A stretch of 64,000 bases of DNA, taken from Microbacterium halimionae. Its GTDB lineage: Bacteria > Actinomycetota > Actinomycetes > Actinomycetales > Microbacteriaceae. Position numbers and translations under genes: made by a program. The notes beneath the pieces are model-generated. The model did not search any database. It was not told where the DNA came from and worked only from the letters and a program-made list of their open reading frames with translations. Each line of letters begins with the position of its first letter. The stretch's first letter is position 1. This document shows, piece after piece, positions 17,288 through 25,606 of the stretch. The stretch is from the NCBI RefSeq assembly GCF_011761265.1, contig NZ_JAAOZB010000002.1:682001-746000 (forward strand), given 5' to 3'.

Positions 17288-18284
17288 TCGGGATCGGTTC
17301 CGGGTCATCCCGATCGGTATCACCCGAGAGGGCGCATTCGTTCTCGAAGAGGACGATTTTCAGAAGTTCGCCCTCATCCCCGAAAACATGCCAGAAGTCG
17401 CCGACAACGGCACTCGCGTGCTGTGGCCGGAAGCTGCCGGAAAGCGCACTCTGCGAGTCCGGCGCGCCGATGGCGAGATCATCGACCTCGGCGCCGTGGA
17501 TGTCGTTCTGCCCATCTTGCATGGTCCGCACGGTGAAGATGGCACTATTCAAGGGTTCTTCGACACGCTAGACATCCCGTATGCCGGAGGAGGCGTGTTG
17601 GATTCTGCTGTCTGCATGGACAAGCACTTTATGAAGATTGTGCTTGCTGCCGCGGGCGTACCTGTCGCTCCATCGATTACGATTCGCCAGGAGGAATGGG
17701 CGGGGGACCTCGGCGAGCTCGTTGCACGGACCGCGCACCTAACGTTGCCGTGGTTTATCAAACCTGCGCGGGCAGGATCAAGCGTGGGGGTGTCGAAGGT
17801 TCACACCATCGATGAGCTTCCGGCCGCACTCGAAGTTGCTTTCCGTGAGGACGAAAAAGTTCTCATCGAGCAGGGCGTTCGTGGCCGCGAGATCGAGGTC
17901 GGTGTGCTCGAGGGCCGCTCGGGCGGCGAGGCAAAAGTGTCGCTTCCCGGCGAGATCGTCTTGACGACGCGCGAGTTCTATGACTTCGAAGGCAAATACC
18001 TCGGCGGCGAGGGAGTCGAAGTCGTCTGCCCAGCCGATATGACGGATGCTGACACCGCTTCGGTAAAGGATCTTGCACGCCGAGCCTTTGCTGCTGTTGA
18101 CGGCATCGGTCTTGCGCGCGTTGACTTTTTTCTCACCGCCGACGGCCCTGTGGTCAACGAGCTCAACACGATGCCCGGTTTCACACCGATCTCGATGTTC
18201 CCGAAGTGCTGGGAGGCATCGGGCCTGAGCTACGCGGATCTTGTGTCCGAGCTCATCGAGACAGCGCTCGAACGTATCGCTTAG
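17193..18284 (+). CDS. ddl: D-alanine--D-alanine ligase
   Basis: 363 residues, ATP-grasp family. It makes the D-Ala-D-Ala dipeptide for peptidoglycan. Features are the N-terminal VVLLFGGRSSEHSISSL, LPILHGPHGEDGTIQGFF, the lysine-containing PWFIKPARAGSSVGVSKV, the loop YDFEGKYLGGEGVEVVCPA, and the C-terminal Mg-binding VVNELNTMPGFTP. The ATG at 17193 is well inside the gpsA frame, following GAGAGG. It shares an operon with murA, plsC and gpsA and converges on a DUF3515 gene with a four-base overlap of stops. Confidence 0.95.
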   Translation: MDKPAVVLLFGGRSSEHSISSLTAGGVLKAIDRDRFRVIPIGITREGAFVLEEDDFQKFALIPENMPEVADNGTRVLWPEAAGKRTLRVRRADGEIIDLGAVDVVLPILHGPHGEDGTIQGFFDTLDIPYAGGGVLDSAVCMDKHFMKIVLAAAGVPVAPSITIRQEEWAGDLGELVARTAHLTLPWFIKPARAGSSVGVSKVHTIDELPAALEVAFREDEKVLIEQGVRGREIEVGVLEGRSGGEAKVSLPGEIVLTTREFYDFEGKYLGGEGVEVVCPADMTDADTASVKDLARRAFAAVDGIGLARVDFFLTADGPVVNELNTMPGFTPISMFPKCWEASGLSYADLVSELIETALERIA

Positions 18285-18754
18285 CTATCGCCCGCGGGAC
18301 GGTCGGTGCATGCGCCGCCGGTCTGTGGGATCTGGAAAACAGCGCTCGCAAGAGCCTGCAGCACATCGTTTCCTGATACCTCGTCGTAGTTCAGATACAC
18401 CTGCACTGCGGGGCTTCGTCCAAAGGTCGTGAAGCGGTAGTTCGGTGACTCACTGTCATCGATGAGCCAGTCGATGCCGCCGGGAGACTGGCAGGGAAGC
18501 GTTGATGGACCGGGCTCCTCGAGCCCGCAGGTGAGGATGACGGCGGTCGGGTCCCCCCAGGCTGCTGTCGCCTGCGAGTCTGTCCACCGGCGATCAAGAT
18601 TGTCAACGCTTGAGGGCAGTCGAACCATCATTTCTGCGCAGAGTGGATCGTTCGAGTCGACGGCAGGCTCTGTTGACACTGTTGACGTGCACCCCGAAAT
18701 GACGACGGCTATTGCCAGCAGCGCAACGACAAAGGCGCGAAGGGATCGGGTCAC
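18281..18754 (-). CDS. DUF3515 lipoprotein
   Basis: 157 residues. A lipoprotein signal peptide (RAFVVALLAIAVVISGC, lipobox Cys at about residue 22) is followed by a compact domain matching DUF3515: SNDPLCAEMMVRLPSSV, then AAWGDPTAVILTCG, then WLIDDS and the threonine-aromatic strand YRFTTFGRSPAVQVYL. DUF3515 proteins are actinobacterial and commonly sit beside ddl/thiL; the function is unknown. The GTG start has a -10 box (TAGCCT) ending six bases upstream, so the message is probably leaderless. Its promoter interlocks with that of the divergent thiL. Confidence 0.85.
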   Translation of the reverse strand: MTRSLRAFVVALLAIAVVISGCTSTVSTEPAVDSNDPLCAEMMVRLPSSVDNLDRRWTDSQATAAWGDPTAVILTCGLEEPGPSTLPCQSPGGIDWLIDDSESPNYRFTTFGRSPAVQVYLNYDEVSGNDVLQALASAVFQIPQTGGACTDRPAGDS

Positions 18755-18760
18755 TCTTCC

Positions 18761-18766
18761 AGGCTA
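18761..18766 (-). promoter_or_regulatory. -10 element of the DUF3515 gene (leaderless)
   Basis: On the minus strand TAGCCT ends six bases before the GTG at 18754. It lies nine bases from the opposing thiL -10, so the two promoters overlap head to head. Confidence 0.55.
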
Positions 18767-18774
18767 ACCGCCGC

Positions 18775-18780
18775 TAGCGT
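18775..18780 (+). promoter_or_regulatory. -10 element of thiL (leaderless)
   Basis: TAGCGT ends six bases before the thiL ATG at 18787. No strong -35 is visible; it would have to overlap the DUF3515 start codon region. Confidence 0.5.
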
Positions 18781-18786
18781 TGGGGG

Positions 18787-19779
18787 ATGACCGTGTCTGA
18801 TCCGACCGTTGGTGAACTCTCCGAGGGAGAGATTCTCGCTCGCATTCTTTCTCGGTTTGGCCCGAGCAACGCGTTGCTGGGTCCGGGTGACGATGCCGCT
18901 GTTCTCGAAGCACCCATGGGGCGAATCGTTGCAACTGTCGACACGCTTGTGCATGGCCCAGATTTTCGGCTGGCGTGGTCGACTGGTTTTGACCTGGGCT
19001 GGAAGGCCGCGGCAGTCAATCTCTCCGATATCGCAGCGATGGGTGCGCGCCCGACCGCGCTCTTGGTCGCTCTCGCCATGCCGGATGACACCCGCATATC
19101 GTTCATCGAGCAGCTCGCTGATGGCTTGCGTGCGGCCTGTGAGACCTTAGCGCCCGGATGCGCGGTCGAAGGTGGAGATCTCACGATTTCCGACACTCTT
19201 ATCGTTGCCGTGACCGCGCTCGGCACCCTCGAGACGGAGCCTGTGACACGTTCTGGGGCGCGGCCGGGAGACGTTATCGCGATCGCGGGAGATATGGGGG
19301 TCGCGGCTCGCGGGCTCGATGTGCTTTTTTCACAATTCGTTGACGCGAGCGGCGCACCATTGACGCTGACTGATGCCGACCTTCAGGCTTTACCTGATGC
19401 GGACGGGACTGCAGTCGCACGGCAGTTACGGCCACGTCCGCCGGTGGTACTTGGCCCGGCGGCAGCTTCGGGCCGCGCGACCGCGATGATGGATGTCTCC
19501 GATGGTCTCGTTCTCGACGCAGGGCGGATGGCTGCGGCATCCGGTGTCACGCTCGACTTCGACAGCGAGCGCGTTGGAGAAGACCCGCGCTCACTTTCTG
19601 GGGGAGAAGATCACGCGCTATTGGCAACTTTTCCCGGTGATGTCACACTCCCGGAGGGGTTCATGGCCATCGGAAGCGTGCATGAGCAAGAAGACGTGCC
19701 GGTAACTATCGATGGCGAGCCGTACGACGGCAAGAGCGGCTGGGACCCCTATCGTGATTGGGATTCTGCGCGCGGCTGA
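18787..19779 (+). CDS. thiL: Thiamine-monophosphate kinase
   Basis: 330 residues, AIR synthase-like fold. It phosphorylates thiamine monophosphate to the active diphosphate cofactor. Diagnostic segments are LLGPGDDAAVLEAP (metal-binding Asp pair), DTLVHGPDFRL, WKAAAVNLSDIAAMGARP, EGGDLTISD and AMMDVSDGLVLDAGRMA near residue 240. The ATG at 18787 has a -10 six bases upstream and no ribosome binding site, consistent with a leaderless message. Its 3' end overlaps the convergent rsmD end by 31 bases. Confidence 0.93.
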   Translation: MTVSDPTVGELSEGEILARILSRFGPSNALLGPGDDAAVLEAPMGRIVATVDTLVHGPDFRLAWSTGFDLGWKAAAVNLSDIAAMGARPTALLVALAMPDDTRISFIEQLADGLRAACETLAPGCAVEGGDLTISDTLIVAVTALGTLETEPVTRSGARPGDVIAIAGDMGVAARGLDVLFSQFVDASGAPLTLTDADLQALPDADGTAVARQLRPRPPVVLGPAAASGRATAMMDVSDGLVLDAGRMAAASGVTLDFDSERVGEDPRSLSGGEDHALLATFPGDVTLPEGFMAIGSVHEQEDVPVTIDGEPYDGKSGWDPYRDWDSARG

Positions 19780-20321
19780 GCCCACCACATCACAGTGTCG
19801 CCGTACACGCGGTCGCGTATGCGTTCGACAACGACGGGCCATGCGGGTTCGGGTGACCGGCGGCCTCGCTCGACGACGAGCAGGGCATCCGGGTCGAGCA
19901 GCGGCGCGAGAAGCTCGAGTACCTGAGAGAGTTCGGATTCGGTGAGGTCATAGGGCGGATCGATGAGCACCAGATCGAACGTCTCACGGGAACCCTCAAG
20001 GTATTTGACGACTGTGCTCCGCTGCACGGCGGCTCGTCCGCCGGTCACTTTGATCACCCGCGTCGCATTTTTTTGTGCGATGGATGCCGCAGGGCCGCCA
20101 CGTTCTACGAGCGTTGCTGTGGCAGCGCCCCGGCTGAGTGCTTCGAGCCCGAGCGCGCCTGACCCCGCGTAGAGATCGAGCACCCGCGCACCATCGACTG
20201 CATCCGCTGCTTCGAGCGCGCTGAAGAGAGCCTCGCGCACGCGCTCGCTCGTGGGCCTGGTACCTGCGGCGGGAACATCAAGGCGGATGCCGCCAGCGTT
20301 TCCGGAAATAATGCGCGTCAC
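19749..20321 (-). CDS. rsmD: 16S rRNA (guanine(966)-N(2))-methyltransferase RsmD
   Basis: 190 residues. The N-terminal TRIISGNAGGIRL and TSERVREALFSAL, the SAM-binding VLDLYAGSGALGLEALSRGA and the catalytic DPPYDL identify RsmD, which methylates G966 of 16S rRNA during 30S assembly. The GTG at 20321 is chosen: TAGGGT (20334 to 20329 on the minus strand) ends seven bases upstream, giving a leaderless message; the frame further upstream runs through the recG start. It is divergent from recG with 52 bases between starts. coaD, a frequent partner of rsmD, lies beyond recG. Confidence 0.92.
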   Translation of the reverse strand: MTRIISGNAGGIRLDVPAAGTRPTSERVREALFSALEAADAVDGARVLDLYAGSGALGLEALSRGAATATLVERGGPAASIAQKNATRVIKVTGGRAAVQRSTVVKYLEGSRETFDLVLIDPPYDLTESELSQVLELLAPLLDPDALLVVERGRRSPEPAWPVVVERIRDRVYGDTVMWWAQPRAESQSR

Positions 20322-20328
20322 GCTACTC

Positions 20329-20334
20329 ACCCTA
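20329..20334 (-). promoter_or_regulatory. -10 element of rsmD (leaderless)
   Basis: TAGGGT on the minus strand, seven bases before the GTG start at 20321. Confidence 0.5.
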
Positions 20335-20360
20335 CAAACACGAGTGTCGGATGCCGCAGC

Positions 20361-20366
20361 TAGAGT
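20361..20366 (+). promoter_or_regulatory. -10 element of recG (leaderless)
   Basis: TAGAGT ends seven bases before the recG ATG at 20374; there is no ribosome binding site between them. Confidence 0.5.
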
Positions 20367-20373
20367 CGAAGAC

Positions 20374-22560
20374 ATGACGTCTGTAGGTCTTGCCACACGC
20401 CTTGAAGGCGTGGTTGGGGGCAAAACCTCGAAGGCGCTCAAACGTGCGTTCGGTATGGAAACCGTGGGCGACTTGTTGAGCCACTATCCGCGTCGTTACG
20501 CCATGAGCGGTGAGCTGACCCCGATTGATTCGTTGATCGAAGGCGAGCAAGTGACAATCATCGCTCTGATCAAGTCGGTGAACGAGCGCTCGATGCGCCA
20601 GCGCAAAGGATCACTGCTCGAAGTTGTCATTACCGACGGCCGCGGCGAAGTGAAGTTGACCTTCTTCAACCAGAAGTGGCGGATCAACGAGCTCATTCCG
20701 GGCAAGCGCGGCATTTTTTCGGGAAAAGTGGGCGCGTACGGCCAAGAAATGCAGTTCGCTCATCCCGATTACGACATTTTCGACGATGACGAGCAGGCGC
20801 GATCGTCTGCGGAGACCTACACAAATCATCCGATTCCGATCTATCCGGCCACCTCGTCGTTGTCGAGCTGGCAGCTGGGCAAGATTGTGTCGATTGTGCT
20901 CGATGTGTTGGGTCCGATCGACGATCCACTTCCAGACGACCTCCGTGCGCGCCAGGGCCTCCTCTCGTTCCGGGAAGCGATCGAGCGGATGCATCGGCCT
21001 GATTCCCGCGAGGTGATCCCAGAAGCCGTCCACACTTTGAGGTGGCAAGAGGCTCTTGTTCTGCAAACCGCGCTGTTGCAGCAGCGTCAGTTCGTGCGCG
21101 CGCTTTCTGCGACAGGACGCCCGGCGGGCGACCTGCTCGAAGTATTCGATGCCAACCTGCCATTCGCGCGAACGGCAGACCAGTTGACCGTTGGCGAGAG
21201 CATCGCGCAAGATTTGGTGGCGCCGTGGCCGATGAACCGCCTCGTTCAGGGTGAGGTCGGATCGGGCAAGACACTCGTCGCTCTCCGCGCGATGCTGCAG
21301 GTCGCACAATCGGGTGGCCAATCAGCGCTCATCGCGCCGACTGAAGTTTTGGCGTCTCAGCACCTCCGCTCGATGACACGGATGCTCGGCCCTGACCTAG
21401 CGCCGAAATTGATGCCGACGCTACTTACCGGCCAGCTGACAGCCGCGGATCGTCGGCGCGCGGCGCTCCGCGTCGCATCGGGGCAAGCTCTCATCGTCAT
21501 CGGAACACACGCCCTGCTGAGCGACTCGACGACCTTCGCCGATCTAGGTCTCGTCGTCGTCGATGAGCAGCACCGATTCGGCGTTGAACAGCGTGAGACG
21601 CTCCGTGCGAAGGGTTCCAGCCCGCACGCCCTCGTTTTGACCGCAACACCGATCCCTCGCACTGTCGCTATGACTGTCTTCGGAGATCTTGATGTCTCGA
21701 CAATCAAGACGCTCCCGGAGGGGCGTGCCGGAATCAAAACGTTCGTTGCTCCGATTGCGGAGAAGCCCTCCTGGTTTCCCCGAGTGTGGGCACGGGTCGC
21801 CGAGGAGGTTGAGAAGGGACTCCAAGTTTTCGTCGTGTGTCCCGCTATCGATACTGCCCCGGAGGCGCCCGATTCTGATGCCGACGACGAAGAGGCAAGT
21901 GAGCCTCCCGTAGCGGCAGCGCCCGCAGACGGTGCGGCGCCCAAAGCGCGCTGGGGAGTTGTGCAGGCTGCGGCCCTGTTGGCGGAGCATCCGCTCTTCA
22001 AGAATATTCGCGTAGAGATCCTGCACGGTCGCATGACTGGCGAAGAAAAAGACACGATCATGCGGGCATTCGCCGTCGGAGATATCGATGTGCTTGTTGC
22101 GACGACTGTGATCGAAGTGGGTGTCGACGTACCGAACGCATCGACGATGGTCGTGCTCGAAGCAGACCGCTTTGGTGTGTCTCAATTGCATCAGTTGCGA
22201 GGCCGTGTCGGCCGGGGGAGCGTTCCTGGGCTCTGTCTCCTTGTCACCGAGTCGGCGCCTCGGTCGGGAGCCCGCAGTCGCGTTGAGGCAGTAGCGGCCA
22301 CGACCGACGGCTTTGAGCTCGCTGAAGTAGACCTCACTCTGCGAGGGGAAGGAAACGTGCTTGGCGACGCACAGTCAGGCGCGCGCTCGTCGTTGCGTCT
22401 CTTACGTGTTGTGACTGACGCTGATCTCATCGCCGTCGCGCGCGAAGAGGGGGAGAGGATTCTGGGCGAGGATCCCGCTCTCATGAAGAATCAGGGCCTC
22501 GCTGGCGCGATTGAGCGTCGCTTGGATACCACCGAGCGTGCTGCAATGGCGAAGAACTGA
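20374..22560 (+). CDS. recG: ATP-dependent DNA helicase RecG
   Basis: 728 residues, the normal size. RecG regresses stalled forks and migrates Holliday junctions. An N-terminal wedge/OB domain ([19 protein letters not shown]) precedes the helicase core: Walker [15 protein letters not shown] near residue 292, [30 protein letters not shown], and [15 protein letters not shown] near the C-terminus. An acidic/Ala-rich insertion around residues 495-525 ([13 protein letters not shown]) is a linker typical of actinobacterial RecG. Start at ATG 20374 based on the leaderless promoter; upstream frame is shadow of rsmD. Confidence 0.95.
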   Translation: MTSVGLATRLEGVVGGKTSKALKRAFGMETVGDLLSHYPRRYAMSGELTPIDSLIEGEQVTIIALIKSVNERSMRQRKGSLLEVVITDGRGEVKLTFFNQKWRINELIPGKRGIFSGKVGAYGQEMQFAHPDYDIFDDDEQARSSAETYTNHPIPIYPATSSLSSWQLGKIVSIVLDVLGPIDDPLPDDLRARQGLLSFREAIERMHRPDSREVIPEAVHTLRWQEALVLQTALLQQRQFVRALSATGRPAGDLLEVFDANLPFARTADQLTVGESIAQDLVAPWPMNRLVQGEVGSGKTLVALRAMLQVAQSGGQSALIAPTEVLASQHLRSMTRMLGPDLAPKLMPTLLTGQLTAADRRRAALRVASGQALIVIGTHALLSDSTTFADLGLVVVDEQHRFGVEQRETLRAKGSSPHALVLTATPIPRTVAMTVFGDLDVSTIKTLPEGRAGIKTFVAPIAEKPSWFPRVWARVAEEVEKGLQVFVVCPAIDTAPEAPDSDADDEEASEPPVAAAPADGAAPKARWGVVQAAALLAEHPLFKNIRVEILHGRMTGEEKDTIMRAFAVGDIDVLVATTVIEVGVDVPNASTMVVLEADRFGVSQLHQLRGRVGRGSVPGLCLLVTESAPRSGARSRVEAVAATTDGFELAEVDLTLRGEGNVLGDAQSGARSSLRLLRVVTDADLIAVAREEGERILGEDPALMKNQGLAGAIERRLDTTERAAMAKN

Positions 22561-22587
22561 CCAGTCCCGCACTTGCGCGGCTAGGCT
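22558..22587 (+). promoter_or_regulatory. Promoter of coaD (leaderless)
   Basis: A -35-like TGACCA (22558-22563) that overlaps the recG stop codon is followed after 18 bases by TAGGCT (22582-22587), ending seven bases before the coaD GTG. Confidence 0.55.
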
Positions 22588-22594
22588 TGCACAC

Positions 22595-23092
22595 GTGAGC
22601 AACCGGATCGCCGTCGTTCCTGGATCGTTCGATCCTCCAACGCTCGGACACCTCGACGTCATTCGCCGTGCTGCTGCGCTCTATGACGAGACGCACATAC
22701 TGGTGGTCCATAACCCAGCCAAAGAGGCGATGCTCCCGATCGCACAGCGTCTGGCACTGCTTGAGCAATCGATCGCAGAGGGTGGCATCGAGGGCAAGGT
22801 TGTTGTCGCATCGTGGAGTGTAGGTTTGCTCGTCGACTATGCCACCGATGTGGGGGCCGGGGTGCTCGTAAAAGGCATTCGCTCTCAGATCGACGTTGCG
22901 TACGAGTCTCCTATGGCGATTGTGAATCGGCACCTCGCAGGAATCGAGACAGTGTTTTTGCTGCCAGACCCCGCGCACGCGCTGGTCTCCAGCTCTTTGG
23001 TGCGCCAAGTGGCGAATCTCGGTGGAGACGTCGCTCCATTCGTTCCCCCGGTGGTCGCTGCATTTCTCGACACGGGATCTCGCGGTATCTGA
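22595..23092 (+). CDS. coaD: Pantetheine-phosphate adenylyltransferase
   Basis: 165 residues, matching CoaD. It adenylates 4'-phosphopantetheine to dephospho-CoA, the penultimate step of CoA synthesis. The nucleotidyltransferase motif [27 protein letters not shown] and the C-terminal [16 protein letters not shown] are intact. The GTG start at 22595 is set by a promoter whose -10 ends seven bases upstream; the longer in-frame extension runs back into recG and lacks family similarity. It begins a run with DUF177, rpmF, rnc and mutM. Confidence 0.95.
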   Translation: MSNRIAVVPGSFDPPTLGHLDVIRRAAALYDETHILVVHNPAKEAMLPIAQRLALLEQSIAEGGIEGKVVVASWSVGLLVDYATDVGAGVLVKGIRSQIDVAYESPMAIVNRHLAGIETVFLLPDPAHALVSSSLVRQVANLGGDVAPFVPPVVAAFLDTGSRGI

Positions 23093-23119
23093 CCCGGCAA
23101 CGTCTGTCCCTTGTAGGGT
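23090..23119 (+). promoter_or_regulatory. Promoter of the DUF177-rpmF-rnc-mutM genes (leaderless first gene)
   Basis: TGACCC (23090-23095), overlapping the coaD stop, is followed after 18 bases by TAGGGT (23114-23119), which ends six bases before the GTG at 23126. The design repeats that seen before coaD. Confidence 0.6.
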
Positions 23120-23125
23120 TTACGA

Positions 23126-23686
23126 GTGAGAACTCGTAGACCCGGACCTTTCAGCATCAATGTGCGTGACATCGTCCGACGCCCGGGCGAGATGCGCGAA
23201 ACCGAACGTGAAGTGACCCTTACCGAAAAATGGGGAGAAGGGTTGGTGTGGGTACCCGCATCGTCTGACATCGCCCTAGACATGCGGTTGGAATCGGTGC
23301 ACGAGGGAATCCTCGTCTCCGGAACGGCAACTGCGCGGTACGAGGGAGAGTGCAGCCGTTGCCTCAAAGAGATCGAGGCGCCAGTCGAAGTCGAGATTCA
23401 AGAGCTTTTCGCGTACCCTGGTGGGGAAGCGAATGACTTCGAGGTTCAAGACGACCACGTGGATCTTGAAACTCTGGTCAGGGATGCAACTGTCCTTTCG
23501 CTTCCGTTCCAGCCGGTATGCCGGCCAGACTGCCCCGGGTTAGATCCCGTTACGGGCGAGCGTTTGGCTGACAATTCCGGTGCGGCACCGCGCGAAACCC
23601 TCGATCCACGCTGGGCGGCGTTAGCGGAGCTGGCATCGGAGCAGGCTGATGGCTTGTCTGATGATGAGCCCACACCCCAGACCTAA
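23126..23686 (+). CDS. DUF177 (YceD-like) protein
   Basis: 186 residues, cytoplasmic. DUF177/YceD proteins are nearly always encoded just before rpmF, as here, and are linked to large-subunit rRNA accumulation or L32 metabolism. The family signature is visible: CSRCLKEIEAPVEVEIQELF (a CxxC zinc-like pair near residue 71) and a second Cys pair PVCRPDCPGLDP near residue 130, implying a four-Cys metal site. The GTG at 23126 has a leaderless promoter. Function beyond the association with ribosomal protein L32 is not established. Confidence 0.88.
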   Translation: MRTRRPGPFSINVRDIVRRPGEMRETEREVTLTEKWGEGLVWVPASSDIALDMRLESVHEGILVSGTATARYEGECSRCLKEIEAPVEVEIQELFAYPGGEANDFEVQDDHVDLETLVRDATVLSLPFQPVCRPDCPGLDPVTGERLADNSGAAPRETLDPRWAALAELASEQADGLSDDEPTPQT

Positions 23687-23704
23687 GACCGAAAAGAGAA
23701 GACC

Positions 23705-23914
23705 ATGGCAGGTAACCCCCCGAAGCGGAAAGTTTCGCGCTCCAACACTCGCTCGCGCCGCGCGCAGTGGAAAGCCGATCCCATTGCTCTCGTAAAGACC
23801 GTTGAAAACGGCAAGACGGTTTACAGCCGTCCCCACCAGGCGAAGGTCGTCACGGACTCACAGGGAACCGAATTGTTCCTGGAGTACAAGGGCCGCAAGG
23901 TCGCTGACGTCTGA
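23705..23914 (+). CDS. rpmF: 50S ribosomal protein L32
   Basis: 69 residues, small and basic. The N-terminus MAGNPPKRKVSRSNTRSRRA matches the actinobacterial L32 start (PKRKxSRS). The four cysteines of zinc-binding L32 proteins are absent, so this is the Cys-free (C-) form. It follows the DUF177 gene with GAAAAGAGAAGACC upstream and is eight bases before rnc. Confidence 0.95.
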   Translation: MAGNPPKRKVSRSNTRSRRAQWKADPIALVKTVENGKTVYSRPHQAKVVTDSQGTELFLEYKGRKVADV

Positions 23915-23922
23915 ATCCGTCA

Positions 23923-24615
23923 ATGACGGATGCTCCGGTGGATAACACCGAACTTCTGAACAAGCTCGGGGTCGATATCGACCCCGAGCTTGTCTCGTTG
24001 GCGCTCACTCATCGTTCTTTCGCGTATGAGAATGGTCAGATTCCGCACAACGAACGGCTTGAGTTCCTCGGTGACTCGGTTTTGGGTCAAGCCGTCACCG
24101 TGATGCTTTACAAGACGCATCCAAATCTTGATGAGGGCTCGCTCGCGAAACGTCGCGCTGCGGTCGTCTCAACTGTCGCACTGGCCGAGGTTGCTCGCAG
24201 GATCGGACTTGGCAGCTTTGTGCGCCTAGGACGCGGCGAGGAGCTCACCGGCGGGCGCGACAAAGATTCGATCCTTGCCGACACCACCGAGGCACTCATC
24301 GGTGCGAGTTATCTGTCGGCTGGAGCGGATGCGGCTTCGGCTCTCGTGCTGCGGCTGATTGATCCACTTCTCGCCGACCCGGATCGCTATGGGGCCGCGA
24401 TGGATCCCAAGACCAGCCTTCAAGAGCTTGTGGCGCACCATCGTCTTTCGGCGCCGGTGTATTCCGTGAGTGCATCCGGGCCGGATCACCACCGCTTCTT
24501 CACAGCGACTGTCAGCACCGAGGGCGTGTCGGCCTCGGGAACCGGCTCAAGCAAGAAGTCGGCCGAGATGGCTGCCGCGCTGGCCGCGTGGCACGAACTC
24601 AGCGGTCGTGCCTGA
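23923..24615 (+). CDS. rnc: Ribonuclease III
   Basis: 230 residues. An N-terminal RNase III domain with signature NERLEFLGDSVLGQAV (acidic catalytic residues) and DTTEALIGASYLSAG is followed by a dsRNA-binding domain (from about residue 160: DPKTSLQELVAHHRL, then GTGSSKKSAEMAAALAAW). It cleaves double-stranded RNA, including rRNA precursors. The ATG at 23923 lies in a cluster with DUF177, rpmF and mutM; mutM starts inside its last codons. Confidence 0.96.
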   Translation: MTDAPVDNTELLNKLGVDIDPELVSLALTHRSFAYENGQIPHNERLEFLGDSVLGQAVTVMLYKTHPNLDEGSLAKRRAAVVSTVALAEVARRIGLGSFVRLGRGEELTGGRDKDSILADTTEALIGASYLSAGADAASALVLRLIDPLLADPDRYGAAMDPKTSLQELVAHHRLSAPVYSVSASGPDHHRFFTATVSTEGVSASGTGSSKKSAEMAAALAAWHELSGRA

Positions 24616-25498
24616 ACTCCCCGAAGTCGAGGTCGTGCGATCGGGGCTTGAGCCTGCGCTGACGGGTGCCAGCATCATTGCTGTTGAAGTACTCGATGCG
24701 CGCGCCCTGACGCGGCATCCGGGGACTGCTGTCGATTTTGAAGCAGCGTTGACCGGATCGGTGATGGACGCGGTAGTGCGTCGAGGAAAATTTCTTTGGG
24801 TGCCACTACGCGCTCGAAATGATGCGCTTTTGACTCACTTGGGGATGAGCGGCCAGATGCTGCTTCGCGCGAGTGGTGCGCCGCGTGAGCGCCACGAGCG
24901 CGTGCGCATCGCTGTGAGCCATCCTCGTCACGGCAATCTCGATGTCGTCTTCGCGGATCAACGAACCTTCGGCTCCCTTGCGATCGACACTCTCGTAGAC
25001 ACCCTGGACAGTGCGGCGGCTGGGTCTGGCTCCGGTCGTGCATCGGTGCCGAGCCAGGTCGCCCACATCGCGCGCGATCCGCTCGACCCGGCTTTTAGTG
25101 ATGCCGATTTTCGTCTGCTGCTCAAGAAAAAATCCTCCGGAATAAAGCGCGTTCTCCTCGATCAGACCGTGGTCAGCGGGATTGGCAATATCTACGCCGA
25201 TGAGTCTTTGTGGGCTGCTCGAATTCACCCTGAGACGCTCGCGAAGGACATCCCATCGCCGAAAGCCACTGAGCTGCTCCAGGAAGTTCGGTTCGTGTTG
25301 CAGAAGGCGCTTGCTGAAGGTGGCACGAGCTTTGATGCGCAATACGTGAACGTCAACGGACAAGCTGGCTACTTCGCCCACTCGCTGAACGCCTACGGGC
25401 GAACCGGCGATGCGTGCCCTCGCTGTGGTCACCCGATCATTCGTTTGGCGTTCGCCAACCGGTCCAGCCATTTTTGTGCCCACTGCCAACAGCGCTAG
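24608..25498 (+). CDS. mutM: Formamidopyrimidine-DNA glycosylase
   Basis: 296 residues. It excises 8-oxoguanine and formamidopyrimidines. After removal of the initiator residue, Pro2 of PELPEVEVVRSGLEP is the catalytic nucleophile, which fixes the GTG at 24608 as the start. The H2TH region (VVSGIGNIYADESLWAARIHP) and the C-terminal zinc finger CPRCGHPIIRLAF with CAHC are intact. It overlaps rnc by eight bases. A region of about 15 Gly/Ser/Ala residues near 135-150 is a modest insertion compared with E. coli. Confidence 0.95.
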   Translation: MPELPEVEVVRSGLEPALTGASIIAVEVLDARALTRHPGTAVDFEAALTGSVMDAVVRRGKFLWVPLRARNDALLTHLGMSGQMLLRASGAPRERHERVRIAVSHPRHGNLDVVFADQRTFGSLAIDTLVDTLDSAAAGSGSGRASVPSQVAHIARDPLDPAFSDADFRLLLKKKSSGIKRVLLDQTVVSGIGNIYADESLWAARIHPETLAKDIPSPKATELLQEVRFVLQKALAEGGTSFDAQYVNVNGQAGYFAHSLNAYGRTGDACPRCGHPIIRLAFANRSSHFCAHCQQR

Positions 25499-25606
25499 GT
25501 GCGCGAGTTTGACAGCGCTGCGGTTCTAGCCCGGCCCGCCGCTCGGGTGTTTGAGCGAAGTCCGATAGCGTAGGCCGGTAATCTCCTCGGCGAAAGGGAC
25601 AACCGC

